64,000 bases of DNA, from NCBI RefSeq assembly GCF_049537125.1, contig NZ_JBMVQY010000001.1, positions 1,922,001-1,986,000 of the forward strand, read 5' to 3'. The stretch comes from Limisphaera sp026417315. Its GTDB lineage: Bacteria; Verrucomicrobiota; Verrucomicrobiia; Limisphaerales; Limisphaeraceae. The notes under the pieces were generated by a model. It ran no database searches. It saw only the letters and a list, made by a program, of their open reading frames with translations, and was not told where the DNA came from. Within the stretch, counting starts at the first letter, position 1. Every line of letters starts with the position of its first letter. Position numbers and translations under genes: made by a program. Positions 45,792-55,224 of this stretch are shown piece by piece.

Positions 45792-47288
45792 ATGAAGGCA
45801 GAGCTTTCGTCTCTGCGAGCGGATTCGAACGCGCGGATTCGATCCTGCTCGGCCCGGCCCCGGTGCCTGCCGGGATTCGTGGCACTGGCGCTTTTGGCGT
45901 CCGTCGCATGGGCTGCCGACTCAGTCCGCAATCCTCTGCGGGTGCATCCGGCCAACCCGCGTTATTTCACTGATGGGACCCGGGCTCCGGATGGCACCTT
46001 GCGGGCAGTGTATCTGACCGGGGCTCACACGTGGAACAACTTCCAGGACATGGGAGAGACGGATCCGCCTGCGCCCTTCGATGTCCACGCATACCTCGAC
46101 TTTCTGGTGGAGCGCGGCCACAACTTTATCCGGCTCTGGCGCTGGGAGCTGTTGCTGTGGGATACCCGCGCCAGCCGGGAACAGGCACCGCGCCGCCTGG
46201 TGGCCGGGCCGCATCCCTGGGCGCGCACCGGACCGGGTACGGCGTGCGATGGCAAGCCGCGATTCAATCTCGAACAGTTCGACGATGGCTACTTCCGGCG
46301 GCTTTGGGCCCGCGTGGCGGCTGCAGCGGATCGCGGTTTGTATGTCTCAGTCATGCTGTTTGAAGGATGGGGATTGCAACATATGGCAGGGGCTTGGAAG
46401 GCCCATCCGTTCCATCCCTCCAACAACATCAACGGCCTGCTATTGGCCCCCGAGGGCCGCGGCCTGGAGGTTCACACGCTGGATGTACCGCCGGTAACCC
46501 GTCTCCAGGAGGCCTACGTGCGCAAGGTGTGCGACACCCTCAACGATTTCGGGAACGTGCTCTACGAGATTGCCAACGAGGCCGGTGCCTATTCGACCGA
46601 ATTGCAGTACCATTTCATTCGATTCATCCAGACGTACGAAAAGCGCAAACGGCGTCAGCACCCGGTCGGTATGACCTTCCAGTACTCCGGCGATGCCCAG
46701 CACCGTGGTTCCAACGCCACGTTGGTCCAGAGCCCCGCCGACTGGATCTCACCGAATCCGGAAGCCGGAGCCTTCGATTATCGGGACAACCCGCCGCCGT
46801 CCGATGGACGCAAGGTGGTCCTCGCCGACACCGACCATCTCTGGGGCATCGGGGGGGATGTGGCCTGGGTGTGGAAAAGCTTCACCCGCGGGCTGAATCC
46901 GCTCTTTATGGACCCTTACCAGGACACGATTCTGGAGCGAGGCGGCATAAAACGATGGGAGCCGGTACGCCGGGCCATGGGTGTGACCCGGCGCCTGGCT
47001 GATGAAATCGCCCTGGCCACCATGAGCCCTCGTCCGGAGCTGGCGTCGACCGGGTATTGCCTTGCCGCACCGGGACGTGAATATGTGGTGTATCTGCCCG
47101 AGGGAGGCGAAGTGACCGTGGATCTAACTGCCGCCGCGGGTCCGCTGGAAGTTGCGTGGATCCACCCGGTGGACGGGACCACAACTAGGGCTCCCGTCGT
47201 GCAGGGCGGGGTCCCACGGGCTTTTCGTGCTCCGATTTTGGGAACCATGGTGCTCCACTTGAAATGGAAAGGCGGCTCGTCTCCGTGA
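45792..47288 (+). CDS. Secreted GH-A-clan hydrolase-like protein with collagen-binding-like C-terminal domain
   Basis: A 498-residue exported protein from the ATG at 45792, with a hydrophobic segment (PGFVALALLASVAWAADS). The barrel begins RYFTDGTRAPDGTLRAVYLTGAHTWNNF and includes HNFIRLWRWELLLWDT, YVSVMLFEGWGLQHM and FGNVLYEIANEAG, where the Glu of IANEAG fits the acid/base of clan GH-A. A candidate nucleophile is the Asp of VLADTDHLWG rather than the usual Glu. The last 80 residues (REYVVYLPEGGEVTVDLTA onward) resemble the C-terminal domain that follows DUF4038 catalytic domains. The family is therefore near GH140-like or DUF4038-like proteins, but this is a weak assignment. It follows the pectate lyase gene by about 20 bases. 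Confidence 0.62.
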   Translation: MKAELSSLRADSNARIRSCSARPRCLPGFVALALLASVAWAADSVRNPLRVHPANPRYFTDGTRAPDGTLRAVYLTGAHTWNNFQDMGETDPPAPFDVHAYLDFLVERGHNFIRLWRWELLLWDTRASREQAPRRLVAGPHPWARTGPGTACDGKPRFNLEQFDDGYFRRLWARVAAAADRGLYVSVMLFEGWGLQHMAGAWKAHPFHPSNNINGLLLAPEGRGLEVHTLDVPPVTRLQEAYVRKVCDTLNDFGNVLYEIANEAGAYSTELQYHFIRFIQTYEKRKRRQHPVGMTFQYSGDAQHRGSNATLVQSPADWISPNPEAGAFDYRDNPPPSDGRKVVLADTDHLWGIGGDVAWVWKSFTRGLNPLFMDPYQDTILERGGIKRWEPVRRAMGVTRRLADEIALATMSPRPELASTGYCLAAPGREYVVYLPEGGEVTVDLTAAAGPLEVAWIHPVDGTTTRAPVVQGGVPRAFRAPILGTMVLHLKWKGGSSP

Positions 47289-47991
47289 AAGGAGCCGGTC
47301 CGACCCCCGGCTCCAGCGGCTGCCAACAGATTTCTTTGCGTGCTGGCTCGGTTTGCAGAGACAGGGACGGTGAGGATTCGTCGCCGCGTACCAATGCACG
47401 CGCAGGGTCGCGCGGCGACGCCGGCGTTTCTTTCGGGTGGGCCTCCCGGGACGGGCTCGAAACGGCACCCATTCTCATGCTGGGTCTGATGTACGCGCGG
47501 CCACGTTGGAAGGAATGTGCGCTTCGGCACAACCGCCTGTCGCCATCGTTTGCAGTGCTGGCTCGGTGAGACTTGCGCCTGATTCGAGTGCCGGTGCGGG
47601 CCCTGGCAACGGATGGATGCTTCCGAGGGGACCGAATTCCGGCGCGGACACAGGGCTGCCCGGTCTGTACTGACCGCCGTTGGGGGTCTGCTCCGTCGCT
47701 GCTGCATCGATCCGGGTCCCTCGTCTCCAGCCCCTCCGGTGAACAAAGCCAGGACCGTACCCGTTCGAGAGAGGGAGCTTGCACGCCGGCAGTTTTGGTG
47801 CCGTCCCCGAAACGGTTTCCCACCGCACGCGCCCGAGGCCGGCCATGGGCCCGAAACTTCCGTGGCAACGTCCACGTTATCCGTTGACCTTAGGTCTTCT
47901 GATAAAGCAGATTGCCCACATGCATGAAGCGCCGCGGTCGGGATCCGAGGGGGCCGGGGGGATCGGGCGCGGGGCTCGGACGGCTACGCGA
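47289..47991. other. Intergenic gap upstream of the cytochrome genes
   Basis: About 700 bases. No frame has protein-like composition. A short AT-richer stretch at 47875-47915 with TTGACC at 47884 may belong to the promoter of the cytochrome operon, but no well-spaced -10 box is evident. Confidence 0.4.
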
Positions 47992-48786
47992 ATGGCCTCC
48001 GGATGCCTGCGAGCGCTCGTCGCATGTGGCGTCGTGCTGGCCCTGGCGATGGGCTGGATCTCCTGCAGCAGCCTCGGTCCGCGGGCCGATTTGAGTCCGC
48101 CTTCAATCGAAGGCGCCACGTACGTGGGGAACCAGGTTTGCCTGGACTGTCACGGCGTGTACGCTGTCGCGTTTCCCGCAAATCCGCACGCGCGATTATC
48201 CCTGGCAGTGCCGGGCACCTCCACGCCGGCCACCTGCGAAGCCTGCCACGGTCCGGGGAGTCTTCACGTGGCCGCGGGCGGCGGTCGCGGTCGGTTCATT
48301 CTCAACCCGAGTGCGGAACCGCGGATATGTCTGGACTGCCATGCCGAGGTTCGACCCGAGTTCCAACTGACGTCGCGGCATCCGGTGCTGGAGGGGCGGA
48401 TGAGTTGTGCCGCTTGTCATGATCCTCATGGCATGGACGTCACCAAGCCGGCCGGGGGCCTCGGCTGGGCGCGCGTGAACGAGACCTGCCAGGGATGTCA
48501 TCCGCAGCAGACGCGCCCCTTTGTCTTCGAGCACGAGGCGGTGCGGGAAGGTTGCACGGTTTGCCATCAACCGCACGGTTCGGCACATCGGGCCCTGCTG
48601 ACCGAGCGCGACAGTCATCTTTGCCTGCGATGTCATGTGCAAACACCGGGACCGGGCGTGGACTCCGGTCGGATTTTCATCGGCCAGGTGGATCACACGG
48701 ATCGGTTGCGGATGGGTACGTGTTGGAGCGCCGGTTGCCACACGGCCGTGCACGGGTCAGACGTTCATCCCCGCCTTTTCTACTGA
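47992..48786 (+). CDS. Octaheme c-type cytochrome (DmsE/MtrA-like)
   Basis: A 264-residue exported multiheme cytochrome from the ATG at 47992. It has seven CxxCH motifs (CLDCH, CEACH, CLDCH, CAACH, CQGCH, CTVCH, CLRCH) and an eighth with wider spacing, CWSAGCH, in 210 residues, plus extra His residues as distal ligands. The arrangement resembles the DmsE/MtrA group of periplasmic decaheme cytochromes, which carry electrons through an outer-membrane porin. The signal segment ends ISCSS, so it may be a lipoprotein, though the lipobox is not canonical. The following gene starts one base after this stop codon and encodes an outer-membrane barrel, so the two very likely form a complex. Confidence 0.86.
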   Translation: MASGCLRALVACGVVLALAMGWISCSSLGPRADLSPPSIEGATYVGNQVCLDCHGVYAVAFPANPHARLSLAVPGTSTPATCEACHGPGSLHVAAGGGRGRFILNPSAEPRICLDCHAEVRPEFQLTSRHPVLEGRMSCAACHDPHGMDVTKPAGGLGWARVNETCQGCHPQQTRPFVFEHEAVREGCTVCHQPHGSAHRALLTERDSHLCLRCHVQTPGPGVDSGRIFIGQVDHTDRLRMGTCWSAGCHTAVHGSDVHPRLFY

Positions 48787-48787
48787 C

Positions 48788-51274
48788 ATGAGCCCGCCTG
48801 CGACACGCGGAAGACACGGAGGGTGCGGTCCGCCGCGGCCCTGTTCCTCCCTCTCCCGGAAGGGCGTTTGCTGGATGGTGACCCTGATGCTGGGCCGGGC
48901 CTGGATGGCCGGAGGAACGGAGGCAATGCCCGAGCTGGAAAAGTTACCCCCGGCGGCTTCTGGCCCGGTCGATTATGTGCGGGACATCCGGCCGATCCTG
49001 GAGCGGTCGTGCCTGCGTTGTCATGGGCCGGAGCGGCCCCGGAGTGGATTGCGCCTGGACACGCGTGAGCATCTTCTGCGCGGCGGAGACGGTGGGCCGG
49101 TGGTGGTCATCAGCAACAGCGCCGCCAGCCGGCTGGTTCACGCCGTGGCACGCTTGCCGGGGGTGCCGGAAGAGTTGTGGATGCCGCCCGAGGGGAAAAC
49201 GCCGCCGCTGAGTGCCGAGGAGGTGGGACTGCTGCGTGCCTGGATCGATCAGGGGTTGCCCTGGGATGCCTCTGCCACACCCGTGACGAATCGCATCGAG
49301 CTTACGGTGGGGCTTGGATGGCTCGGTGGATCGGGCCCCGCCGGTATCCTTCGGAGTCGGTGGCAGCAACCGGACGGCTGGAATGGGGGGTTGGAGGATT
49401 TGTTTTGGAGTTACGAGCCCCTGGAGGGACCTCGTTTCACACTGCGGGCACGGGCGCTCCGGGATGACGCATGGCTGCAATTCGAGGGCCGGCTGGTGCC
49501 CTGGGGCTGGCTTCGGGCCGGTGTAAGTCAGTACCGGCGGTATGACACGCACCTGGGCGACTGGCCCTGGGGGACGGGCCCCGGGGTGGGCACGCTGGAT
49601 CGGGTACCGACTCTGGACGTGGGAGGGTCCTGGCTGGAGCTGGGACTGGATCGGCCCGAATGGCCCCAGCTCCGGCTGGGCTACGAACACCTTTATCGCG
49701 AAGGCACCCGGGGCAGCACGGTCTGGTCGGCCGGACCCGACCCCGCGGACCGTCGGTTGTTGTGGCCCTCGTTGTTTCATCTCGAGGAAGAGGTTCATGT
49801 CTTGCGGTTTCAGATCCGACACGAGGTGGGTGGCTGGCGCCTCGACGACGAGTTGCGGGTGCAATGGACCGAGTCGCGGACGCGCCGTACGAATGCCTTG
49901 TACAATCCCCCCGAAGGGGACGCGCGCCTTCTGACGGAGGTGACGCACCGGCACGATAGTGTTCAGGTGGCGAACGCATTTCGGTTCGAGCGCACCGTTC
50001 TACCCTGGCTTCGCGCCACGGGCGGCTATCTCTACAGTCAATATGATGCAGACGGCTCGCTGCGCCTGGACGAGGTGCCCCTGGCAGGGTCGCCCGGCTT
50101 TCTGCGCCGCTGGCGCAGCCCTGCCGTGGTGCTGGAACAGCGGGCGCATGCCGGGAACCTGAATCTCGTGGCGGAGCCGGCCCGGCAATGGCTCCTCCTG
50201 GCGGGACTGCAGACGGACTGGAATCGGGCTCACGCGCTGGGTCAGGCGTCGTTCGACTACGAGTTTGTCCCGGGGGACTGGTTCCTGCAGTCGGCCAGCC
50301 AGGAAAGCGCACGGGATCGCTGGGGGTTGACGGAGATCCTGCAGATTCGGTGGACCCCGCTTCCGCAGACGGTTCTGTATGCTGAAGGGCGGGCGGATCA
50401 GGACACCCTCGAACATTTCGAAGAGCAACTCGGGGGCGACACCCCACTGCGCCGAGACACTTTGGCGACGGGCCGCGCCTGGGAAGGGCGCATGGGCCTG
50501 GACACGACTCCGTGGCCGAGAGTGTCGATGGGCATTGGTTATCGCCACCGGCGGCGTCATACGGAGTTCGATCACCGCGTGGATGTGATCCCGACCGACT
50601 TTGGCCTGTTCCCGGGCACGAGTTACTCTGCGTTCATACGGGACCGCGAATCGCGAACCGATCAGGTGGAGGTTCGGACGGCGTGGCAGGCCACGACGCG
50701 GCTGCGTCTGTCGGCGTCTTATCGCTATACGCATGCCACCTCCCGCACGGCGACCGATCCTGTGGACGGATTCGATCCGATCACGTTCGATCCGGTGCCG
50801 GGGTTTTTCACCCCGGGAACGCGGGCTCTCGGCGCGGACACGGATCTGCACACGGTTCATGTGCAAGGTAGTTATCGGCCGGCGGCGCGGTGGTCGATGC
50901 GCCTGGCGGGTTCGTTCCACGACCTGCAAACGCGCAGTGCGGTGGATGATGTGCAAACCCTGCCGGCATGGGCGGGGAACACGTATCAGATCGAGGGGGC
51001 CGTTTTGTGGCACTGGAACGAGCAGACCGAGGTGGAGGGACAATACCGTTGGGCGTTGAGCGATTTCCACCGCGATACGGCTCCGACGGTGCTGCCGACC
51101 GGTGTGTTGTGGCGGGAGCAATGGTTCGGGGTGGGGCTGCGCCGGCGGGTGCGTGAAGACTTGTGGATTCGCGTGCGTTACGGGCTTTGGAGTTATGACG
51201 AGCCGACGGCCCGGGGGACCAGGGATGTGCTGGCGCACCTGGGCTGGCTGAGTCTCACCTGGCGGTGGCCCTGA
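48788..51274 (+). CDS. Outer-membrane beta-barrel with N-terminal planctomycete-type cytochrome domain
   Basis: An 828-residue protein. After a short leader, residues about 57-160 form a cytochrome domain of the planctomycete PSCyt1 type: VDYVRDIRPILERSCLRCHGPERPRSGLRL, MPPEGKTPPLSAEEVGLLRAWIDQGLPW. It has one CxxCH heme site. The remaining 660 residues consist of alternating amphipathic strands with aromatic ends (LGYEHLYREG, FRFERTVLPWLRATGGYLYSQYD, GIGYRHRRRH, ASYRYTHATSR) and a terminal strand GWLSLTWRWP, typical of a large outer-membrane barrel such as MtrB. It is encoded with the octaheme cytochrome and probably encloses it. Fusing a heme domain to the barrel is unusual. It overlaps the convergent GH2 gene by 20 bases. 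Confidence 0.75.
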   Translation: MSPPATRGRHGGCGPPRPCSSLSRKGVCWMVTLMLGRAWMAGGTEAMPELEKLPPAASGPVDYVRDIRPILERSCLRCHGPERPRSGLRLDTREHLLRGGDGGPVVVISNSAASRLVHAVARLPGVPEELWMPPEGKTPPLSAEEVGLLRAWIDQGLPWDASATPVTNRIELTVGLGWLGGSGPAGILRSRWQQPDGWNGGLEDLFWSYEPLEGPRFTLRARALRDDAWLQFEGRLVPWGWLRAGVSQYRRYDTHLGDWPWGTGPGVGTLDRVPTLDVGGSWLELGLDRPEWPQLRLGYEHLYREGTRGSTVWSAGPDPADRRLLWPSLFHLEEEVHVLRFQIRHEVGGWRLDDELRVQWTESRTRRTNALYNPPEGDARLLTEVTHRHDSVQVANAFRFERTVLPWLRATGGYLYSQYDADGSLRLDEVPLAGSPGFLRRWRSPAVVLEQRAHAGNLNLVAEPARQWLLLAGLQTDWNRAHALGQASFDYEFVPGDWFLQSASQESARDRWGLTEILQIRWTPLPQTVLYAEGRADQDTLEHFEEQLGGDTPLRRDTLATGRAWEGRMGLDTTPWPRVSMGIGYRHRRRHTEFDHRVDVIPTDFGLFPGTSYSAFIRDRESRTDQVEVRTAWQATTRLRLSASYRYTHATSRTATDPVDGFDPITFDPVPGFFTPGTRALGADTDLHTVHVQGSYRPAARWSMRLAGSFHDLQTRSAVDDVQTLPAWAGNTYQIEGAVLWHWNEQTEVEGQYRWALSDFHRDTAPTVLPTGVLWREQWFGVGLRRRVREDLWIRVRYGLWSYDEPTARGTRDVLAHLGWLSLTWRWP

Positions 51275-53846
51275 GGGATCCGGACTCGACTCCCGACGTT
51301 GCGCGCGCAGGGGAAGGGGGAAAGTCCACGACGCGGTGCCCGCCCACGAAAAGCGACAGACGCAGCCGGTCGGGGTGGGCGACGCGGAGAGGACCCCGAT
51401 AGCGGGGTGAATCGTGGCCGGGGGTGGAACCGTCGAGGGTGTAACGCACGACGGAACGCGGCAGGGGCGTGCCGTTGGGCGATCCCGCGGCGGTAAGCAC
51501 CTTGAGGGAATCGCCCTCCTTCACGACGGTCAGGGCCAGGACCACCGCGGGCGGCCGGGGCCGGTCGGTGGTCAGCAGGCGTGAGGCGATGCCGGCTTCA
51601 GTCGGCAAATTCCCCTCCCCCAACAGGGTCACCGGACCGAGAGCACCGAAGGCCACCGGATGGCCATTGGTCGGGACCAGGGTCCCGTGGGCGTCGCGGA
51701 GTTCGGCGTGAACGAAGACCATGTCCCTGCCCTCCCGGGCGAAGGGCACACCCACCAGATCAAACGTGAGCGTCAACCGGTCCGGGGCTTCCGGCGTCCG
51801 GACTTCGTGAGTGGCAACCGGGCGACCGTTCCGGTAACCCACCGCCCGGAGGGTTCCGGGGACGAAGCGTGGTAACTCGAAGAGAAACGGTGGATGAGGG
51901 AGATGAGAACCGACCCGATCGCGCTCAGGGCGCCGGCGTCCCAGGGACACGCCGTTTTGAAAAAGCTCCACCTCCTCACAGTTACTGAACACGCGGACCG
52001 AGCGGGGTGAGTCGGGCTGGTAATAAGTGGCGATGAACAGGACCGGGCCGACGGGGCGTCCCCGGACGAGTTCGTCGGGGTGCCGTTGGCTGCGATAGAA
52101 CCACGTGCCGAGCTTGGGCAGACGAAAGATGTCCATGCAGCCCGAGGCCTCGAGATCAGGTGCATAGCCGCGGTTGTAATCGAACATGACCCAGAGTCCG
52201 TCGGCAAAGGCCGTGGTTTGCCGGTTGTCGTTGTGGGCCTCCTGGAAATTCAGGGCTTGTTGCAGGAGACGGGTTTCGCCATCGCCGCGTCGCTGTCGGC
52301 TGTTTCGCTCGGCCGGTTGGAGATCCTTCCAGAGGTGTTGCTGGAAGCCGGCGTTTTGGGCGTAATACTCCCAGTCGCCGTACTCGCTGATGACGCAGGG
52401 CTGGTTGGTAATCCCTCGGCATCCCCCGTGTTGGCGTGCCTGGAGGAAGACGTCGTAACCCGGCTGCCAGCCGGCGGTGTACATTTGATCTCCCGGATAT
52501 TCCTCGTGGGCGATGGCGTGGGCGCGCCGGATGAACGATTCCGGCTGATCGCTCTCGTTGAGCGACACCTCCCAGAGGAAGACCGAGGGATGATTGCGAT
52601 CGCGACGAATGAGCTGGCGGATTTCGCGGAGTTTGAGCTCGGCGAAAGCCGGATCGGGATTGAAGTACTGCCAGCCCATGAGGCAGTTCATGACCAGCAG
52701 GCCGAGCTCGTCACAGGCGTCGAGAAAGGCCGGAGCCTGGGGGTAGTGTGAGAGGCGCACGTAGTCAAAGCCGGCCTCCTTGATTTTCCGCGCGTCGCGG
52801 GACTGGGCGGCATCGGAGAGTGCGTAGCCGATCCAGGGGTATTCCTGATGGCGGTTGACGCCGCGGAGGAAAAGCTTCTCGCCATTCAGCCAAAAGCCCT
52901 CGGGTGTGATGCGAAGGTGCCGGATCCCGATGCGGGTGGTGAGGGCGTCCACCAGGCCGTCTCCTTCGCGGATTTCAGAATCGACACGATACAGGTGGGG
53001 CGAGCCGGGCGACCAGAGGGCCGGGTTGGGCACGTGAAGTTCGTGGACCTCGGTGCAGTCGGCACCGGGGGCCAGCGACAGCGGGGTCTCGCTCCGGGCC
53101 ACCCGTTGGCCGGCCGGGTTCCGCAGGGTTGTCCGGAGGGTAAAGGTGCGGGTTTGTGGGCCCTTGTTTTGGACGTGGGTTTGGACCCGCACCACTGCCG
53201 CCGTGCGAGTAACCAGGGGGAAGGTGACAAAGACACCGCCCCCTGCTGGATGGTCCACGAGCAACGGATCCGTGATATGGAGCCGGTCTTTGTACGTGAG
53301 CGAGGCGGTGCGGTAGAGGCCGCCATAGAGGTTGAAATCGAGGTCGCGCAATGGCTTGGGGCCGGTCAGGGGGTTGTCGCGGTTGTCCAGACGCACGGCG
53401 ACGAGGTTCGTGGCCCCCGGGCGCAGATAAGGGGTGGCATCGAGAACATACGGCAGATAACCACCGAGAAAACGTCCCGCGAACCGGCCGTTGATCCAGA
53501 TCTCGGCAACGTTCATGGCCCCTTCGAAGCGCAGAATGGCGATGCGGTTGGAAGCCGGGGCCGGGACAAAGAACGATTTCCGATACCAACAGAGGCCCTG
53601 CCACTGGGGATCCAACCGGCCGCAGACCAGGGCTTCGATCCTCGGCGTGTGCGGCAGGGTTACGGACTCCCAGGTACGATCGTCGAAGTCGGGACGTTCT
53701 GCGCCCGGGGGATCGTCTCGCAGAAATCGCCAGTGTTCATGGAACGGCTCCGCTGGCACCGCTGCCGTGAGAGGAGATGCAAGGCCAAGGACCAGGAAAC
53801 ACGAGGCGAAAAGCACCTTCGGGTTTGTGCGGGCAATGGCAACCAT
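51255..53846 (-). CDS. Secreted GH2 beta-galactosidase/glucuronidase-type hydrolase
   Basis: An 863-residue GH2 enzyme with a signal peptide (VLFASCFLVLGLASPLTAA). The three usual domains follow: a jelly-roll sugar-binding domain (ESVTLPHTPRIEALVCG, RFEGAMNVAEIWINGRFAG), an Ig-like domain (LLVDHPAGGGVFVTF) and the TIM barrel from FWLNGEKLFLRGVNRHQEYPWIG. The acid/base Glu is in FLWEVSLNESD and the nucleophile Glu in CVISEYGDWEYY. Two further C-terminal beta domains (DUF4982-like and a chitobiase-type YTLDGSTPGHDSPRY module) extend it. The substrate is likely a beta-galactoside given the adjacent GH53 endo-galactanase, 27 bases upstream on the same strand, though family GH2 has other activities. 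Confidence 0.88.
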   Translation of the reverse strand: MVAIARTNPKVLFASCFLVLGLASPLTAAVPAEPFHEHWRFLRDDPPGAERPDFDDRTWESVTLPHTPRIEALVCGRLDPQWQGLCWYRKSFFVPAPASNRIAILRFEGAMNVAEIWINGRFAGRFLGGYLPYVLDATPYLRPGATNLVAVRLDNRDNPLTGPKPLRDLDFNLYGGLYRTASLTYKDRLHITDPLLVDHPAGGGVFVTFPLVTRTAAVVRVQTHVQNKGPQTRTFTLRTTLRNPAGQRVARSETPLSLAPGADCTEVHELHVPNPALWSPGSPHLYRVDSEIREGDGLVDALTTRIGIRHLRITPEGFWLNGEKLFLRGVNRHQEYPWIGYALSDAAQSRDARKIKEAGFDYVRLSHYPQAPAFLDACDELGLLVMNCLMGWQYFNPDPAFAELKLREIRQLIRRDRNHPSVFLWEVSLNESDQPESFIRRAHAIAHEEYPGDQMYTAGWQPGYDVFLQARQHGGCRGITNQPCVISEYGDWEYYAQNAGFQQHLWKDLQPAERNSRQRRGDGETRLLQQALNFQEAHNDNRQTTAFADGLWVMFDYNRGYAPDLEASGCMDIFRLPKLGTWFYRSQRHPDELVRGRPVGPVLFIATYYQPDSPRSVRVFSNCEEVELFQNGVSLGRRRPERDRVGSHLPHPPFLFELPRFVPGTLRAVGYRNGRPVATHEVRTPEAPDRLTLTFDLVGVPFAREGRDMVFVHAELRDAHGTLVPTNGHPVAFGALGPVTLLGEGNLPTEAGIASRLLTTDRPRPPAVVLALTVVKEGDSLKVLTAAGSPNGTPLPRSVVRYTLDGSTPGHDSPRYRGPLRVAHPDRLRLSLFVGGHRVVDFPPSPARATSGVESGSLRATAR

Positions 53847-53873
53847 GGACGGAGAGCGCGATCGGTAACCGGG

Positions 53874-55220
53874 TTACTGTAGTCGGAAAAACCGGGGACC
53901 GTCTTCCAGGGGGACGCGGGTGTGGTATTGGAGTTCCTCCGCGAGCACCGGAGCGGTGACAGGGTGCCACAAGGAATGCGGCGCGAGACTGGTGGCGCTC
54001 ACCAGGGAGAATCCGGCCCCGCTGAGGGGCCAGCTCAAGAGCAGTTCGGGTTCCGCAAGCCGGGCTTCCAGGCGGAGGGGGGTGGTCAGGCGGCCGAGAG
54101 CGGCGGCCGCGGGCAACACGTTGCCGCCGGGGCCGAACAGCGAACGAAGATCAAACCCCGCCAGGCGATATCCCGGCAGGCTCTGGTATTCGGCGCCCCA
54201 CCAGAAGATGCCGCGGCCCAACCGCAGGGGCACGGAGTTGACGACTTCGGCGAGGGCGATGACATACTCGACTTGACCGTTCGTGGTGGCGGGAATGCCC
54301 CAGACATTCGTCGAGCCGGAGAACGGGAACGCCGTCTCCACCACCACGATCGGTTTTCGGTATCTCAGGGCCGCGTTGGTGAGGGTGTTGCGAAGGTCCG
54401 TGAGCGAACCGTGCCAGAAGGGGTAGTAACTCAGGCCGATGAGGTCGAAGGGCACGTTCTGGGCCTGCAAGCGGTCAAAAAACCAGCGGGTCCCCGCCCA
54501 GTCGCCGCCGCGGTCGATGTGAATCATGATCTGCGGTCCCCCCGTGGGGACGGCGTCGCGGATTCCCTGGATGGCGGCGCGGAGTAACTGGCCCAGTTTG
54601 GCCCATTGGAGGGGGGTGTCGTTGGTGCCGCCGACGTGCCCATGGGGCCAGAGCATGCCCTGGGTGATTTCGTTGCCTACTTGCACGTATTCCGGAACGA
54701 TGCCCGCGGCGGCGAAGCTCGCCAGCACGTTGCTGTTGTAGGCTCGCAGTTCGCCGAGCAACTCGGAAAAGCTCAGGTTGGTCCAGGCCGCCGGCAGTCG
54801 TTGTTTGCCGGGGTCGGCCCAACTGTCCGAGTAATGAAAGTTGAGCAGGAGTTGGTGGCCCGCGGCCCGGGCGCGGCGGGCCAGCGGGAGCGTGTAATCA
54901 AGGTTGTTGATGGCGTTGTAGGGATCCGCGGCGGCCTGGGCGGCGCTACTGGTAAAGAGCCGCAGCCGGACGCAGTTGAGCCCCTGGCGCCGCAGGATCT
55001 CGAACGCGTTGGCGGGCTGCCCGTTTTCCCGGTACACCGCACCGCGGTCTTCGAAGAACTGCACATGGGACATGTCTGCCCCCGCCAGGAAGACGGGCTC
55101 CCGGGCGAGCGTGGCGCCGGATGACCAAACCATGGCCGCCGCTGCAGCGGTTTGCCAGGCCCGGCGCCACGGCCTCCGGCTCGTTCCTGCGGACCGGGAC
55201 AACAACCGGCGCCCGACCAT
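53874..55220 (-). CDS. Secreted GH53 arabinogalactan endo-beta-1,4-galactanase
   Basis: A 448-residue exported enzyme that cuts beta-1,4-galactan side chains of pectin. The GH53 hallmarks are present: GADMSHVQFFEDRGAVYREN, LNCVRLRLFTSS, LLLNFHYSDSWADPGKQ, EYVQVGNEITQGMLWPHG (acid/base Glu), LIGLSYYPFWHG and IVVVETAFPF (nucleophile Glu), then GIFWWGAEYQ. The barrel occupies residues about 40-370. The C-terminal 75 residues (ELLLSWPLSGAG to GPRFFRLQ) form the small beta tail shared with three other secreted proteins. It is followed by GH2 and preceded by the three-module protein on the same strand, suggesting a galactan operon. Confidence 0.92.
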   Translation of the reverse strand: MVGRRLLSRSAGTSRRPWRRAWQTAAAAAMVWSSGATLAREPVFLAGADMSHVQFFEDRGAVYRENGQPANAFEILRRQGLNCVRLRLFTSSAAQAAADPYNAINNLDYTLPLARRARAAGHQLLLNFHYSDSWADPGKQRLPAAWTNLSFSELLGELRAYNSNVLASFAAAGIVPEYVQVGNEITQGMLWPHGHVGGTNDTPLQWAKLGQLLRAAIQGIRDAVPTGGPQIMIHIDRGGDWAGTRWFFDRLQAQNVPFDLIGLSYYPFWHGSLTDLRNTLTNAALRYRKPIVVVETAFPFSGSTNVWGIPATTNGQVEYVIALAEVVNSVPLRLGRGIFWWGAEYQSLPGYRLAGFDLRSLFGPGGNVLPAAAALGRLTTPLRLEARLAEPELLLSWPLSGAGFSLVSATSLAPHSLWHPVTAPVLAEELQYHTRVPLEDGPRFFRLQ

Positions 55221-55224
55221 GGCA

